Below are positions 21,965 through 32,769 of a stretch of 50,227 nucleotides of DNA, piece after piece. Source of the DNA: Hyphochytrium catenoides (lineage: Eukaryota > Sar > Hyphochytriomycetes > Hyphochytriales > Hyphochytriaceae); assembly GCA_900088475.1 (NCBI GenBank), contig FLMG01003228.1, positions 1,296-51,522 on the forward strand, read 5' to 3'. The notes under the pieces were generated by a model, which worked only from the letters and a program-made list of their open reading frames with translations, did not search any database and was not told the origin of the DNA. The position numbers and the translations under genes are program-made. Positions within the stretch are counted from its first letter, which is position 1. Each line of letters opens with the position of its first letter.

Positions 21965-23556
21965 ATGGCTCCGACCTCGAATGGCCGGTCCAAAGGGAGA
22001 GGCAAAACGACATCAAGCAAGTCTGTCAAGACCAAGAAAGCTTCGAAAAGCAAGACATCAGCGACAACGAACAAGCGGAAGAAGAGGATCTCTCGGAAGC
22101 CAAGCAAAAGTAAGAAACAAAGAAGTCGAGGACTGGGGAGCGGTTTGTCAACAATCAAGCTCAGATGCAGTTCCCTGCTACGCCCTGTTTTTGGCTTGGA
22201 AGTGGGCGCGACTGTGACGAGAGGAGAGGCCGTGAAGAAGCTTTGGCAGTATATTAAGGCTAACCGGCTGCAGGATCCATTTGACGGTCGCTCTGTCATT
22301 TGTGATGAAACGCTGCGACGGTTGTTTGGTGTCAGCAAGATCTCAATGTGAGTCATTTGTTACTTGGCTCCGAGTACTTTGTCCGTCGAGCTTTAACTTC
22401 TTCCTCCGCACCTCCGGTACCTAGGCTTGACATCCCTGGAGCTCTTGCGAAGCATCTATCTATTCATCAGGAACCCCACGCAGATGGGGAGAGCACTCTA
22501 ACACGGGTTTCCAGTCCTGTCAGAGAAGTTGGTGACGAGGAGGTGATGGGCGTTTCTCCGGCCTTTCAAAGAATGATCCAGCAAACTCTCAAGTTGAGAA
22601 AGAGAAGCTCTGATGTTGCATCGACTGACTATGCGAAACTGACCCGAAGGCACGCTTTGCGCTGGCTAGGAAAGTATCTGATCGCGGCCGGTTTAAGGGT
22701 GCGTCACTTACATTGCTTAAGAATCTCATACCCATACGGGACTTCTCTGATAAGCTTCATGCTCTCTATCCCACTGGCCCATAGCGCAAGGGCATCAGTC
22801 TAATCGAATGTGATGATCTGCTGAGGGAGCTTTTCAAGGTACTGCATTGCCAATATTATCCATCGGCTCACCTTTTTAGGCTCCTGACGGTCTGCTCGTC
22901 GATCATAGGTCAGGACGTTCTCCATTCACGAAGCAAAAGGGCTCGTCAACCGCCATCTCCAGCCCCTTCATCATAGCGGGGAATTCCCTGATTGCGGTCG
23001 GACTTCTCAAGTTCCAGTTGCCAAACTCTCCAACGCTCAGGACTTGACGGTAGAACATCACGAACCTAAATCTCTCAAGGACTTCGCGCATTCCTTGCTT
23101 GATCCTCCAGTTGCAGAAGAGTTTTTGGGCTGGGCTCACAGAAGTCAAGCGACCCAGAAGTGCAAGGCGAGCACCAAGAGCTATGAAAGAGTTCTCTCTG
23201 CCTGGCTAGAAAACAAGACTTCGCAAACTTCACCCTCGGACTTCTCACCCAAGGCTTCGGAAGCAGGCAGGAGTCAGGCAGCATCATCTGAAGATGACAC
23301 TTTGTGCATCATCTGCATGGAAAAGCCACGAAATGCGAGCTTGGTAAGTGGTTACGTAGCCTTCCTCAGTGCAGGTTTAAGGGACGGTACAGTTCCTAAC
23401 GTTTATGCTGCTGTCTCAACCTTGTCTTTCCAGGTGCATGGAAAGAGTGGGCACCAGGTGTGTTGTCTCAAATGCGCCAAAGACCTAAAGAAGCGTCGTC
23501 ATCCGTGCCCCGTGTGCCGCAAGGGTATTGACCTCATCATTGAGAACTATCTATAG
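21965..23556 (+). CDS. MDM2-like protein: SWIB + MDM2-type SWIB + C-terminal RING
   Basis: Five exons (21965-22347, 22425-22698, 22785-22838, 22909-23343 and 23434-23556) encode 422 aa. Residues 1-60 are very basic, as in a nuclear or DNA-binding tail. Residues about 66-139 form a canonical SWIB domain (VKKLWQYIKANRLQDP, VICDETLRRLFGV, ending in AKHL). Residues about 172-256 form a second domain that fits the p53-binding SWIB domain of MDM2 (LRWLGKYLIAAGL, then DDLLRELFKVRTFSIHEAKGL). Residues 370-422 are a C-terminal RING with the MDM2/MDMX signature: CIICMEKPRN, VHGKSGH, CAKDLKKR, PCPVCR, ending LIIENYL in the same register as the MDM2 C-terminus. This is a probable E3 ubiquitin ligase. No RanBP2 zinc finger or strong acidic domain is visible. 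An intron splits the RING. It is tail-to-tail with SF-assemblin. Confidence 0.88.
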
Positions 23557-23730
23557 ATGGCTAAATATATTTATCATAAGACTCTGAGACACGTCTTGCC
23601 ATCACTGAGGTGTTGATAACTGATTTGTTCAGCCACAACTAAGGCTACGAACATCGCAGTCGAATGAACTGGGTGAGTCACTCCGCACGGCTTCACGTCT
23701 GAGGAACGTCGATACGCTTAGCCAAACGCC

Positions 23731-25082
23731 TCACATATCCGTGGAGTTTATTATTTTGAGCGACTCCTGCAGTTTAGCCGTATATCTGTTTAGCGCCTCA
23801 ACGATCTCATCATCTTCACGCTCGCGGGTCTGAGACAACCAACCAATCAGAGAAGTTAGATCCACCTTTGCAATAAAGATACCGAGACGATATACCTGGC
23901 TTTCAGCTGTGAGTTGGTTCTTGAGGTTTGCTACTTCTTCCGACACGAAAGCGTGGAATTTCTCGTCCCCTTTAGCCTTGGTCTTCACTGCCTCCTCTAG
24001 AATCGTTTTCACAGTGCCATACTGCTTGGCTCGGTCCGTCTGAGAAATGCGATAACGTGTTATATGCGGCCTAGAAGTTGAAAGTAGATCCCTCACTGTG
24101 GTAAACGAGGTACCTTCTCCGTTGTAAACCTCTCGGCCACTTCCTGCTCGTGGTCTGCTAACCGCTTCAAGATCTCTCCCTCTCGTGCTAGTCGGGATTC
24201 CTTTTCAGCTTTGAAAGCCTTCTGAAAGTCGTGAAGCTGCTTGGTGAGCTCCACATTCTTCCTTTCAATGTCCTCTGGAATCCGCTTCCTTTCATACTCA
24301 AACCTTTCCTCTAGGTTCTGCAACTTTTTGTTCTGTAAGGCGCCAAGATTGTGGCATCAGGAGCCATGCGCATGCAGAGACCACACTCAACAGACTGATT
24401 ATATCTTACCAAGTCCACTACCTTCGCCTCTACTCCGTCTAGGCGGAGGCGGAGAACATTCTCAAAGCGCGTTGTCATAGAGAGTAGTTCAGTCTCAGCC
24501 CAAACCTAGTAGCCAAGATAGCGTTACGTCAGAGAGACAAGGGTTGTGAGTGGAAGAGTAAAGAGCTGCTGTCATGGACCTGAATTGACTTATTGATCTC
24601 CATCCGACGCTTGATTTCTGCGTTGAGGTGCCGCTCCATCTGTGCTAGCTCATCGTGAAGCTCGTTGATGCGGTGCTCGTCATGTTCCCTTCTTTGCTGC
24701 AGAGAAGGGGCAACCAATCACTCTCAGGGTTCAGTTTTGATGGACAGGAATTCAAGCCTACCCGAGTGCCAATCTTCATACTCTTGTCAAACTCTACAAA
24801 ATCTTCCATGATCTGGTTGAGCTTGACCTTGGTAAGGGTAGACGAGAGGACGGCGCTTCGCTCCAACGAATCCGGTGTGACCTCGAGGTCCTTTTCGGAG
24901 GGCCCGGCGTCCGGTGGTGGCAGTAGTGATGGCGCGGAATCATTCTTCATTGACATCAACGGGGCTTCTGCAGCCTCCTGGGATGGAAAAGGTGCCACTG
25001 GGGATGACCCTTCTAGGGTATCTCCTAGTCCTAGAGGACTCTCCCCATTTGAGGGCTGGCCATCAACAGTTGGACTTTCCAT
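23731..25082 (-). CDS. SF-assemblin / beta-giardin family protein
   Basis: Six exons (25082-24762, 24696-24580, 24505-24410, 24332-24114, 24039-23896 and 23829-23731) encode 331 aa. An N-terminal head of about 80 residues rich in Ser, Pro and acidic residues is followed by an uninterrupted coiled coil to the end. Features such as FVEFDKSMKIGTR, INELHDELAQMERHLNAEIKRRMEINKSI and ERKNVELTKQLHDFQKAF match SF-assemblins. These proteins build the striated microtubule-associated fibres (basal-body roots) of flagellated algae and protists. Assignment rests on the coiled-coil pattern and recognisable segments; other coiled-coil proteins are unlikely but not excluded. Confidence 0.85.
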
Positions 25083-25843
25083 TTATCCTTAGCGAGCAAT
25101 GCTCGGTGGGCCAGAGCTTACGTAATCTGTGCTCTTGTGATTGTCTCTAAGCCATCATGGTTGACGGAAAGGTGGCTTGTCTGCCCAAGTGGAAGTAATT
25201 GACCCTGACGGAGGTGACGAATAAGGACGCAAGAGTAGGTGGCTGAGGATAATGCTCGGATCGAATCTGGGAGCTCGATAAGAAAAGCAACAAGGAGAAC
25301 AGATCAGCCTAATGAGGAGGTGGGCGGTCTGGCAGGGGGAAACCAGGCATGGGACTGAGGACAGGAGCGTCAAGCGAGGAGGAAGCCGCTGCATTGTTGA
25401 CAGCCGAAGCCAAGGCCAAGGGACATCATCATCAATCAGACAGCCACTGTCCCCTTCTGTCTGTCTGTATGTAACAACCTCAATTGCTGCTGCCGCGACC
25501 CAAGAATGCCCTTTCCTTCTCATCTTGGCATAACGAAAGGGACAAAAAACTGGAGATAGAGATCAGTTATTAGATCACTTTACTGATTCATTCGATACAA
25601 TCATGGAGGAAATAATGATGAATGTGAAAGGCCCTTTTTATTATACAGGGTAAAGGTTAGAATATTGTACAGTAGAACTATCGAGAGGCTGGTGATGGGA
25701 CTGTCTGCTCATCAGGGGCGTAAGTTAGTCCCATAAAGAGTCAGCCTTGCAGGTGAGAGTAGCCTCTCTCTTGAAAAGCTTCATGCTTCTCATTGTTGTC
25801 TCGGTCAGTACAAACAATTTCTTATCCATTAAGTTCTTATAAG
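25083..25843. other. Intergenic, no gene seen
   Basis: About 760 bp lie between the 5' end of the SF-assemblin gene and the 3' end of the eIF3k gene, both on the minus strand. I see no exon-like sequence; frames here lack homology and consistent splice signals. The SF-assemblin promoter should lie at the left and the eIF3k terminator at the right. Confidence 0.4.
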
Positions 25844-26899
25844 TTACACCAGTTTGTTCATGACGTTCAGGATCTCATTGAACTCAATATTTTCTTTGAA
25901 CTTCTTGGGAAGAATCTGGTTCTGTTCGTTAGGCTTGACCTTAATACCGCCTTCTGCTGTGATGGTCCATCCTTCCGCTGCGATAAGGATAGGAGTAAGC
26001 TTGCCGCGAATCCAAACAGCTTTAAAAGAATAGCGTTAATGTCTCCTACCTTCTACCAGCTGCTTGAACCTATTATCGTCTAGACTGAGTGCCTCCTTAA
26101 GAACGGCCTTAGGTACCACCTGGGATAGACGACAAGAAATAAGGTACATGCCTTCGCCTTTGAGCATCGATCGAGGCATTTCACACCTGATACGTGATAG
26201 AGATTGCTGCTATGATGAAAGTTCTGATGGAATCGAAGAAGCCTGGAACAGTCTCAGCCATTTCATTGTTCTCTGCCCAAAATTCCTGCAATTACTGAAG
26301 GGTTGGCACTGGGAGGCAGTAAAAGGGACATTAACATAGTCAACTAACCCTGAACTTCGCCGATTCAAGGTTAGCGTGGTGATCAATAAGATGCTTGATT
26401 GTTGCCGTCTGTGTAAGGTACAAGGTTAGGATCAAGGATGATTGAGTGTGCATATCCTCCACCCTTACCTCTTGATACTGAGCTGGAATAAGCGCCCGAA
26501 CCAGGAAGAAGTCATTGCTTGGCAANNNNNNNNNNNNNNNNNNNNNNNNNNNNNNNNNNNNNNNNNNNNNNNTCGTTAGAACATCCTCATTATAATAGGA
26601 TGGGAAGAGCTGATATAGGGTCAGAAGGGCAAGGTTGGACTCGAAGTCGTAGGTTCTAGTCTTGATTTGTTCTGACACGAAGTCCTCCAGCAGTGGGATG
26701 ATATTAGGGTTATAAGGGTCCTCTTCCAGCGCATCCCGCACTTCCAAAGATAATGTGGTTGGTTCTGCAAAAGATGTCAGCTTATGAAGCGTCCAGCAGA
26801 AGACTTCGATAACCTACCGTAGCTTGGATCCTCCACACTCTGCTGTGACAGGAAGAAGCTTGAAGCCTTTCTGTGGTCAAAGCCGCTGATGACTCTCAT
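25844..26899 (-). CDS. EIF3K: Translation initiation factor eIF3 subunit K (interrupted by assembly gap)
   Basis: Six exons: 26899-26818, 26764-26469, 26408-26349, 26285-26187, 26119-26050 and 26019-25844. eIF3k is a small peripheral subunit of eIF3 that pairs with eIF3l. Family marks include NPNIIPLLEDFVSEQIKTRT, then YDFESNLALLTLYQLFP (compare human AYDLEANLAVLKLYQFNP), NDFFLVRALIPAQYQE, and FDSIRTFIIAAISITYQ, followed by the winged-helix end. Exon 2 contains 47 unknown bases (26526-26572), hiding about 16 residues. Exon phases on both sides agree with a gap length of that size modulo 3. The first exon (27 codons) is weakly conserved, so the start is less certain than the rest. Confidence 0.9.
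26526..26572. other. Assembly gap (47 N)
   Basis: Unknown bases lie inside exon 2 of the eIF3k gene. The surrounding exon keeps frame across it. Confidence 1.
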
Positions 26900-27755
26900 T
26901 TTTCTTTCCCTTAGTGTTCGTCGTGGCTGCCTTCTCTAATGCAATGTCAGGAAGAGATGAAACCTTTAGCCTCACTGTTTACAATCTTCCCGCGCGTTGC
27001 TGTCTTGCTAGCGGAGAGGGTGAGACGGATGCAGATGAAGATTCTTCATCTCATAGCTTGTGATCTCGCTCCTGTGGTGGCGCCGCCCGATCCAATGAAG
27101 CTTCACAAACCCTGCCTTGAAAGGTTTTGGATTATCACGAAATACATGAATGTATTCCAAAGGGTAGGTAACCTTATACCTGATACTAGATTTTTAAATG
27201 ATTACCGAGCTCAACTTCTCTGATCTGTTTGACTGTGGTTATCGCTGACAGGGATCAACCAGGATGTCAATAAAGTTTGAGCTCTTGAATCTCATCAGCT
27301 CATCAGCAATGGTCCGCGATGAGGACGGACGAGACCTGTGCGCATCTTGATGGGGAACTGTCAAGGGATTGTTGATCTATGAGAAGCCCAAGACAGAGCA
27401 TAAAGCTGGCCGCCAGCTTCGGGGAAGCTATTCGACGTGGGAGCCCACAGAGATTTATGCCTTTGTGCGGTCCTCTTGTGAGGCGATCAGCTAGCAGCAG
27501 GTGAGCCTTTACATTGTTGATGGGCCTCGGGTAGACTTCACTATCTGCGCGGTCTTCAATGGACCGTATGATCGTCTGAGCTGTGCTTACATCCTTCTTC
27601 TGCAGTGCATATGACGCATAACAGTATTTAGTGGGCAGTATAGCACTGTTCCTCGCCATGGGCATAGAGCCTCGCTGCAGTTAATGCATGTTGCTCAGTG
27701 AGGGCACGCCAAGGGCAGTTTACGCCCATTAAAGCTCGTTGGAGCCAGAATCACA
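26900..27755. other. Region between eIF3k and NAA30
   Basis: Apart from the candidate minus-strand gene described for 27239-27665 and an open minus-strand segment at 27008-27179, nothing here is recognisable. The 95-codon plus-strand frame at 26939-27223 overlaps these and has no homology I can see. The NAA30 promoter should lie just left of 27756. Confidence 0.35.
27239..27665 (-). CDS. Candidate small gene, unknown product
   Basis: Two exons (27665-27513 and 27376-27239) join in frame with GT-AG ends (donor GTAAAG, acceptor TTCTCATAG) to give 96 aa. The composition looks protein-like (YALQKKDVSTAQTIIRSIED; IADELMRFKSSNFIDILVD), but I recognise no domain. A further open minus-strand segment at 27179-27008 (LEYIHVFRDNPKPFKAGF) could be a later exon, though I could not find a phase-compatible junction. 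It would be divergent from NAA30. Low confidence: it may instead be part of a longer gene or chance. Confidence 0.3.
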
Positions 27756-28618
27756 ATGCCGCGGAAAAAAGGAAAGGGTAAAGCAGCTCCAAAGCAGGCT
27801 CCTTCAACGTCAACTGGAGCTAGTGGAATAGGACCAGCTACGACTGCTGAACAGTCAGACCTAGCAGGTATCAAGTCGGTTTTGCAAAGCAAGCGGCAAA
27901 CCAGCCTTCCTTAAGCTTTTTTTTCGCACAGGGCAAAGCGGAACTAAGGTGACGTATGAGTCATACAAAAACGAGACCCAGATGCCGGCTATAATGGGTC
28001 TGATCGATAAAGACTTATCAGAACCATATTCCATTTTCACCTATAGATATTTCATCCATAACTGGCCTCATCTGTGTTTGCTGGTGAGGGTGATCAGGAC
28101 GGTCTTATATACCTCTATGATCCGCTGCTAACATTCTTCATATAGTCAAGAGTGGAAGAGAAGTACGTGGGTGTCATCGTCTGTAAGGCAGATGAACATA
28201 AGCAGAGGCTGCGAGGTTATGTCGCGATGCTGGCGGTGGATCAGAATTATAGAAACTTAGGCATAGGTGGGTACATCCAAACTCTGGTCCTCGTTGGTCC
28301 CCTTTGACCCCTTCCTTGCCAGCAATCGTTCTCACTCCTCATTTTATCCCTTGTAGGATCATCCTTAGCGAAGAGGGCGATAGATGAAATGATCAAATGT
28401 GGCTGTGACGAGGTAGGGAGCAAGGTTTCTGTACGGAGAAGAACTTGTGACTAACGTCGATTCTCCATCACGACCTTTAGATTGTGCTCGAGACTGAAGT
28501 GACCAACAAAGGAGCTTTACGGCTCTATGAGAACCTTGGTTTTGCGCGCGACGCGAGACTCTGCAAGTACTATCTGAATGGCGTAGACGCCTTCCGATTG
28601 AAGTTGTGGCTCAAGTAG
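27756..28618 (+). CDS. NAA30: N-alpha-acetyltransferase 30 (NatC catalytic subunit)
   Basis: Five exons (27756-27867, 27932-28083, 28146-28266, 28357-28412 and 28481-28618) encode 192 aa. NatC acetylates the N-terminal Met of nascent proteins starting Met-hydrophobic. After a basic, Ala/Ser-rich N-terminal tail of about 40 residues, the GNAT domain is strongly conserved: [39 protein letters not shown] (acetyl-CoA-binding loop in the position of the R/Q-x-x-G-x-G/A motif), [20 protein letters not shown] and [15 protein letters not shown] at the C-terminus. This is close to human NAA30/yeast Mak3 throughout. It ends 113 bp from the convergent ankyrin-TPR gene. Confidence 0.96.
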
Positions 28619-28731
28619 GTGGACTCTCTTCTAGTCGCGATGGCGCCACTCTTTCCTCATAATTTATCAGGCTTCACTGGACGCCTGTGGACATGAAAAC
28701 GTGAATAAAGCATTAGTCTTGGCAACCTTTT

Positions 28732-29964
28732 TTATGAGAATCTTTCAGCGACGCGACAAACCTCTGGCTGGGGACGCGAAAGCTCTTGTTGCACTTCGTG
28801 CCGTAGTTGCCGCAAGCCATCGTCACCAGCACAATGCTGCATAGCAAAGTCTGCTGCCTTCAGTGCCTCTTTATAGTTTTTCATCTGCATGTAGGACTCA
28901 ATACAAAGGCGGTGCGCTTGCTTGAGTGTAGGATCTAAACCCAAAGCTCTGATGGCGTCGCAAGCAGCGTCATTAGGTAGTCCCAGCTTCGACATGCAGA
29001 TACTCCTGGAAGGGGAAAAGGAGGTTATGACAGGATCAATAATTTGTCGGCAATAGTTGTTGCTGGGCTAGATTTACCTTTGCAGATGAGTGTCAGCATC
29101 TGTGCCGTCTAACTTGAGCGCGTTAGTGTACTCTTGAGCGGCTCCTAGGTAGTCATGCTGCTCAAACTTTCTAGCACCTTCTTCCCTAATGGTAGGGTCA
29201 GTTAGAAAACTTGGGGTGGTAGCAGGCTGAAGGCCAACGATCCTACTTTTCGAGGATTCTCTCTGGTTTCTGCAACGCTGAATACTCTGAGAGAAGTGCA
29301 AGAGCTCTTTCTCTATCGCCTTGACTACTGGCTCCTCCGTCCCTTACCACCTGCAGTGGCGAGCTCCCTACGAGAATGCAGGTCTCTCACTTGCTGTTGC
29401 TTGAGGAGCTGTCGGCCAAGGAGGTCGAACCTACCTTTCCAATCCACAACGTTTGCTTTAGCGTCATACTTCTTCAAGAGGAGCTCGATGATCTTGTCGT
29501 GACAGTACATGGCAGCTAGGAGCAACGGCGTCTCGTTGGCCATATTAAGTCCATCCACAGGGCAGCCGGCATCGAGAACAAGCTAGGCGGGTCCTTGTAA
29601 GGTTTAATAGCAGACCTGTGGTACGCCAAGATAGGCTGACCTGCATTATCTCAATGTTGTTCTTCAGGGCTGCAAAGTGCGCAGCGCTCCAGCCTAAGTG
29701 CTCCCTAACCTCTGCGTTGGCTCCCTTCGATAGGAGAAAGCGCACCGCGTCCACATTTACCTTGTTCGCAGCCATAAGGAGAAGCGTATGCCCCTGAGCA
29801 TCCTTCCTGTCAATATCTCCACCAGTCTCAATGAACTGCTGCACGACCTGAAAGAATTGCTCTGAAACGTCAATTATGCCTTCGATTAGTATCTCCCGGT
29901 CGCGACAGAGACAGGCACCAAGCGCCGACTCACCATCAGACTTCAGATCTTCACTGTGCCCCAT
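28732..29964 (-). CDS. Ankyrin-repeat and TPR protein
   Basis: Four exons (29964-29641, 29582-29435, 29342-29078 and 29005-28732) encode 336 aa. The N-terminal half has about four ankyrin repeats (DAQGHTLLLMAANKVNVDAVRFLLSKGA; GWSAAHFAALKNNIEIMQ; NETPLLLAAMYCHDKIIELLLKK). The C-terminal half has a TPR unit (EEGARKFEQHDYLGAAQEYTNALKLD), a second TPR-like pair, and a helical end (NYKEALKAADFAMQ). Both folds are protein-binding scaffolds. The TPR resembles those of Hsp90/Hsp70 co-chaperones, but the full set of clamp residues was not checked. I cannot name an ortholog. Confidence 0.8.
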
Positions 29965-30620
29965 TCTGCCTTAGACACAAGAACTGGAGCCGTGCTGCTA
30001 TCTACTTAGCCAAAAATCACTTAGTCGCAAGATTTCGAGTGTGTTGTGTGGTGGTCCTAGAGGTAAGGAAAGCTAAGGAATGGAGAAGTGAGCGAGGAAC
30101 GCGCTCGAGGACAACAGCTGTTCCGTTCAAAAAGGGCGATTAGGAGGTGAGTCGCATCACTCTTTCCGCAATGGCAGATCTCTGCATCATCATCCGCCAG
30201 CAGGAGGAGGCAGGCAAGGGGATGATGCCATGACGACGGCCGGCGAAAGAACGAACCAGATGCGAACAGGCCCGCGAGGACCGCAAACGCCCAATCTCAG
30301 CGGTGGTGCAGGAGTTTAGAATCACCAAAAGAAGAAGGAGGAAAGAAGACCAATTTACGAACCTTCTGATGACATCGGCAGACAATGATGAGGGCACAGG
30401 TAAGAATGTTGGGGACCGAAAGCTCAAAGCCCAAGAAGAGTCACTTTAGGGCAGGAGCACGCAGCGAAGGGCTGGGCTTTAGAATGGGAAGGCAGTTATC
30501 CATGCCGAAGAGACGTACTACCTGAGGAAGACTTCTTACCGATCGTCCCTCGTCTTTAGCTCATGACTTGAGCCTTTCCGCATAATGCCATAGGTTCCCG
30601 GTCCGTCTACATTATCAAAG
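29965..30620. promoter_or_regulatory. Divergent intergenic region, ankyrin-TPR / RPP30
   Basis: About 655 bp separate two head-to-head genes, so both promoters are expected here. A minus-strand open frame at 30140-30427 has a hydrophobic patch but no homology or matching splice context, and I treat it as chance. No defined promoter element was recognised. Confidence 0.4.
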
Positions 30621-31916
30621 ATGTTTATTGACCTGAACATCAATGGCGGTCAGAACTACCGCGGGAGTCAGGCGGAGATGGCAGCTTGTCTGAAGATGGC
30701 TAACGAGCGTAAGCTGTACCTCATTATTCTTTCAGTGTTCCAGAGGTCTAAACCTTCTATTGTGCCAGTGGGATACCGCCTCATTGCCTGGAACCGCAGT
30801 GTCGAGCTACCCCTGAAGCCGTCTGATGTCGGTTACACCTTTCTGATTGTCCTTTCTAACTGGCGCAACTCATGTAGCTGCACGCGTAGGCTGCCAGCTC
30901 TCGCTTACCCCTGACAGATGAGCTCGAGCTTGCCACGCAAACGCACTATCTCAAAACGGGTTCATCTTCCTCTGGTATGGAAAGCTCTTCATTCAAGGCT
31001 CCTCTTCAACAGCTGCAGCGTATTACTATCGTCCAAAGTGATGCCAGCAGCTTCCTCCACTTGGTAAGAATAATTGACTCAGCTGGCTTTGCCCTAGACA
31101 TTCGGCTAATGTCTAATCGAGCATTTTAGAGGCCAGGCCATCCAGTCACCAGCACGTATGACATCGTAGCTGTGCAGCCCGAATCGGAAAAGGTTTTTCA
31201 AGCTCTCTGTGAGACGGAGGATGTCGACCTCATCACCTTGGATCTATCGCGTCGCCTGCCCTTCACCATGCGGAAGGCGCTGGTGGATAAAGCATTGAAA
31301 CGAGGGCTGATGTTTGAGGTCACGTACAGCCAGGCTATAGCAGGTGAGGAAGGTGCCTACTCGTACACAAGGCCATGTGCCTAACTAAATGGGGGACTCG
31401 TTAGACTCGACGGCTCGAAGATACCTCCTTTCTAATGCAGCACAACTGATGAAGCTGACGAAGGGTAAAAACATCGTAATCTCTAGGTGAGTCTTAGTAG
31501 AGGAGCTCAATGATACCGTGAGTCCGCAAAGCACTAAGACGTGAGCTACAGTGGTGCGGATAGGGCACTCTTTATTCGAGGGCCTTATGACGTTATGAAC
31601 TTGGGCATCATGCTGTCTCTCTCGCAACAGACCGCCAGATTTGCCACCAGTGCGAATTGCGAGTGCGTTCTTCGTCGTGCCGGTGAGTGATTCTGACGCG
31701 GCTTCTCAACTTGTCCGGGACGCGCGCTGACGCAATGGGATGATGATAGAGATTAGGAAGAGCTTTGGGACTGGTGTGAGCATGCGACCACTGGCTTCAG
31801 CACAAGAGCAAGACGTAGCTGGGCTAGTGAAAAGAAAAACTCCAGAGCAGAGTTCGGAAAAAGTGCAAGGCCCAAAGTTCAAAAAGAGCAAGAAGTCGAA
31901 GAAAGGCAAAGCCTAG
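30621..31916 (+). CDS. RPP30: Ribonuclease P/MRP protein subunit p30
   Basis: Seven exons (30621-30708, 30769-30831, 30918-31063, 31130-31343, 31405-31486, 31552-31682 and 31750-31916) encode 296 aa. RPP30 is a TIM-barrel-like protein of nuclear RNase P and RNase MRP that helps position the catalytic RNA for tRNA 5' processing. Conserved parts are the start MFIDLNI, LGYRLIAWNRSVELP, ITIVQSDASSFLHL, YDIVAVQPESEKVFQALC, LITLDLSRRLPFTMRK, FEVTYSQAIA, GKNIVISSGADRALFIRGPYD and NLGIMLSLSQQTA. The Lys-rich tail (KKSKKSKKGKA) is typical of nucleolar RNA-binding proteins. Exon 1 to exon 2 requires a 60-nt intron; an earlier AG inside it breaks homology. Confidence 0.94.
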
Positions 31917-32769
31917 ATCCTGATGCCATGGCCGATGGCTTGTCATTATGTCCGGTGCATCTCTGAGGGTCAAATCCGGCTATGCTTGAGCCTACGAACG
32001 GCCCATCTGATTCCCTACCGTTCCTTGAGCTTGCTTGGAAGACCACCCTCTCCTTGCCTACACCTTCTCATGGCTTATACCCTGGGAGATGGTTGGCAGT
32101 CTCGCTAGATTGCTAGCAACGCTTCTACTGCTGGGGCAGAACTCATGGTGAAAGGAGAGACGCGGAGCATGCTCTTGATGTCAGACAGAGACACAGCCAC
32201 CATGAGTGCAATCAATACTGGGAATCTTTGCAAAGCTATAGTGAAATATTCCGCATAGAGCTTAGATTAACATAAGAATACTTCCTTCAAACAAACCTGA
32301 ATGAAAGCTTCATCCTGTAACCGACCATTCTGGTCTTTGACTTGATTGCACTAACAAAAGGTCTGCGATGTCTGTCTCTTCATCCTTCCTTCCTTCCTCT
32401 CCTCCTGAGGCGAGGGCAGGCCAGCCTTCCCATGACCGCATTAGGGTCTGCATCCTGTGCCATGTTCAGGGACCGATAGTGAGCTCTAATCTTTATCTAA
32501 AGGAGAGCCAGGCAATGAGGCGAGTACCCAGGGCAGCTAAGTGGCGGGCATCCGACAGATTAAGTCCTGGGCACCGTGCTTTGGCGAGGGATCGAGTTTG
32601 CACGCCTCTGTAAGCCCACCAAGGTTATTAGCTTCCTTACCGCGGCCGCCTTCGCTTTTCGATAGAAGCACTTACAATGAGTTAAGGGAAGTGGTGTGCC
32701 TGCCTGCCATCAAAGATGTCGCCGGCGCCTTAACTCGTTGAGCCCTAGTGAGACACTGCTAAAGTGGTG
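31917..32769. other. Intergenic, no gene seen
   Basis: About 850 bp lie between two plus-strand genes. Frames at 31923-32108, 32368-32613 and 32541-32741 lack homology. The stretch should contain the RPP30 polyadenylation site and the promoter of the CFAP52-like gene; neither is recognisable by eye. Confidence 0.4.
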
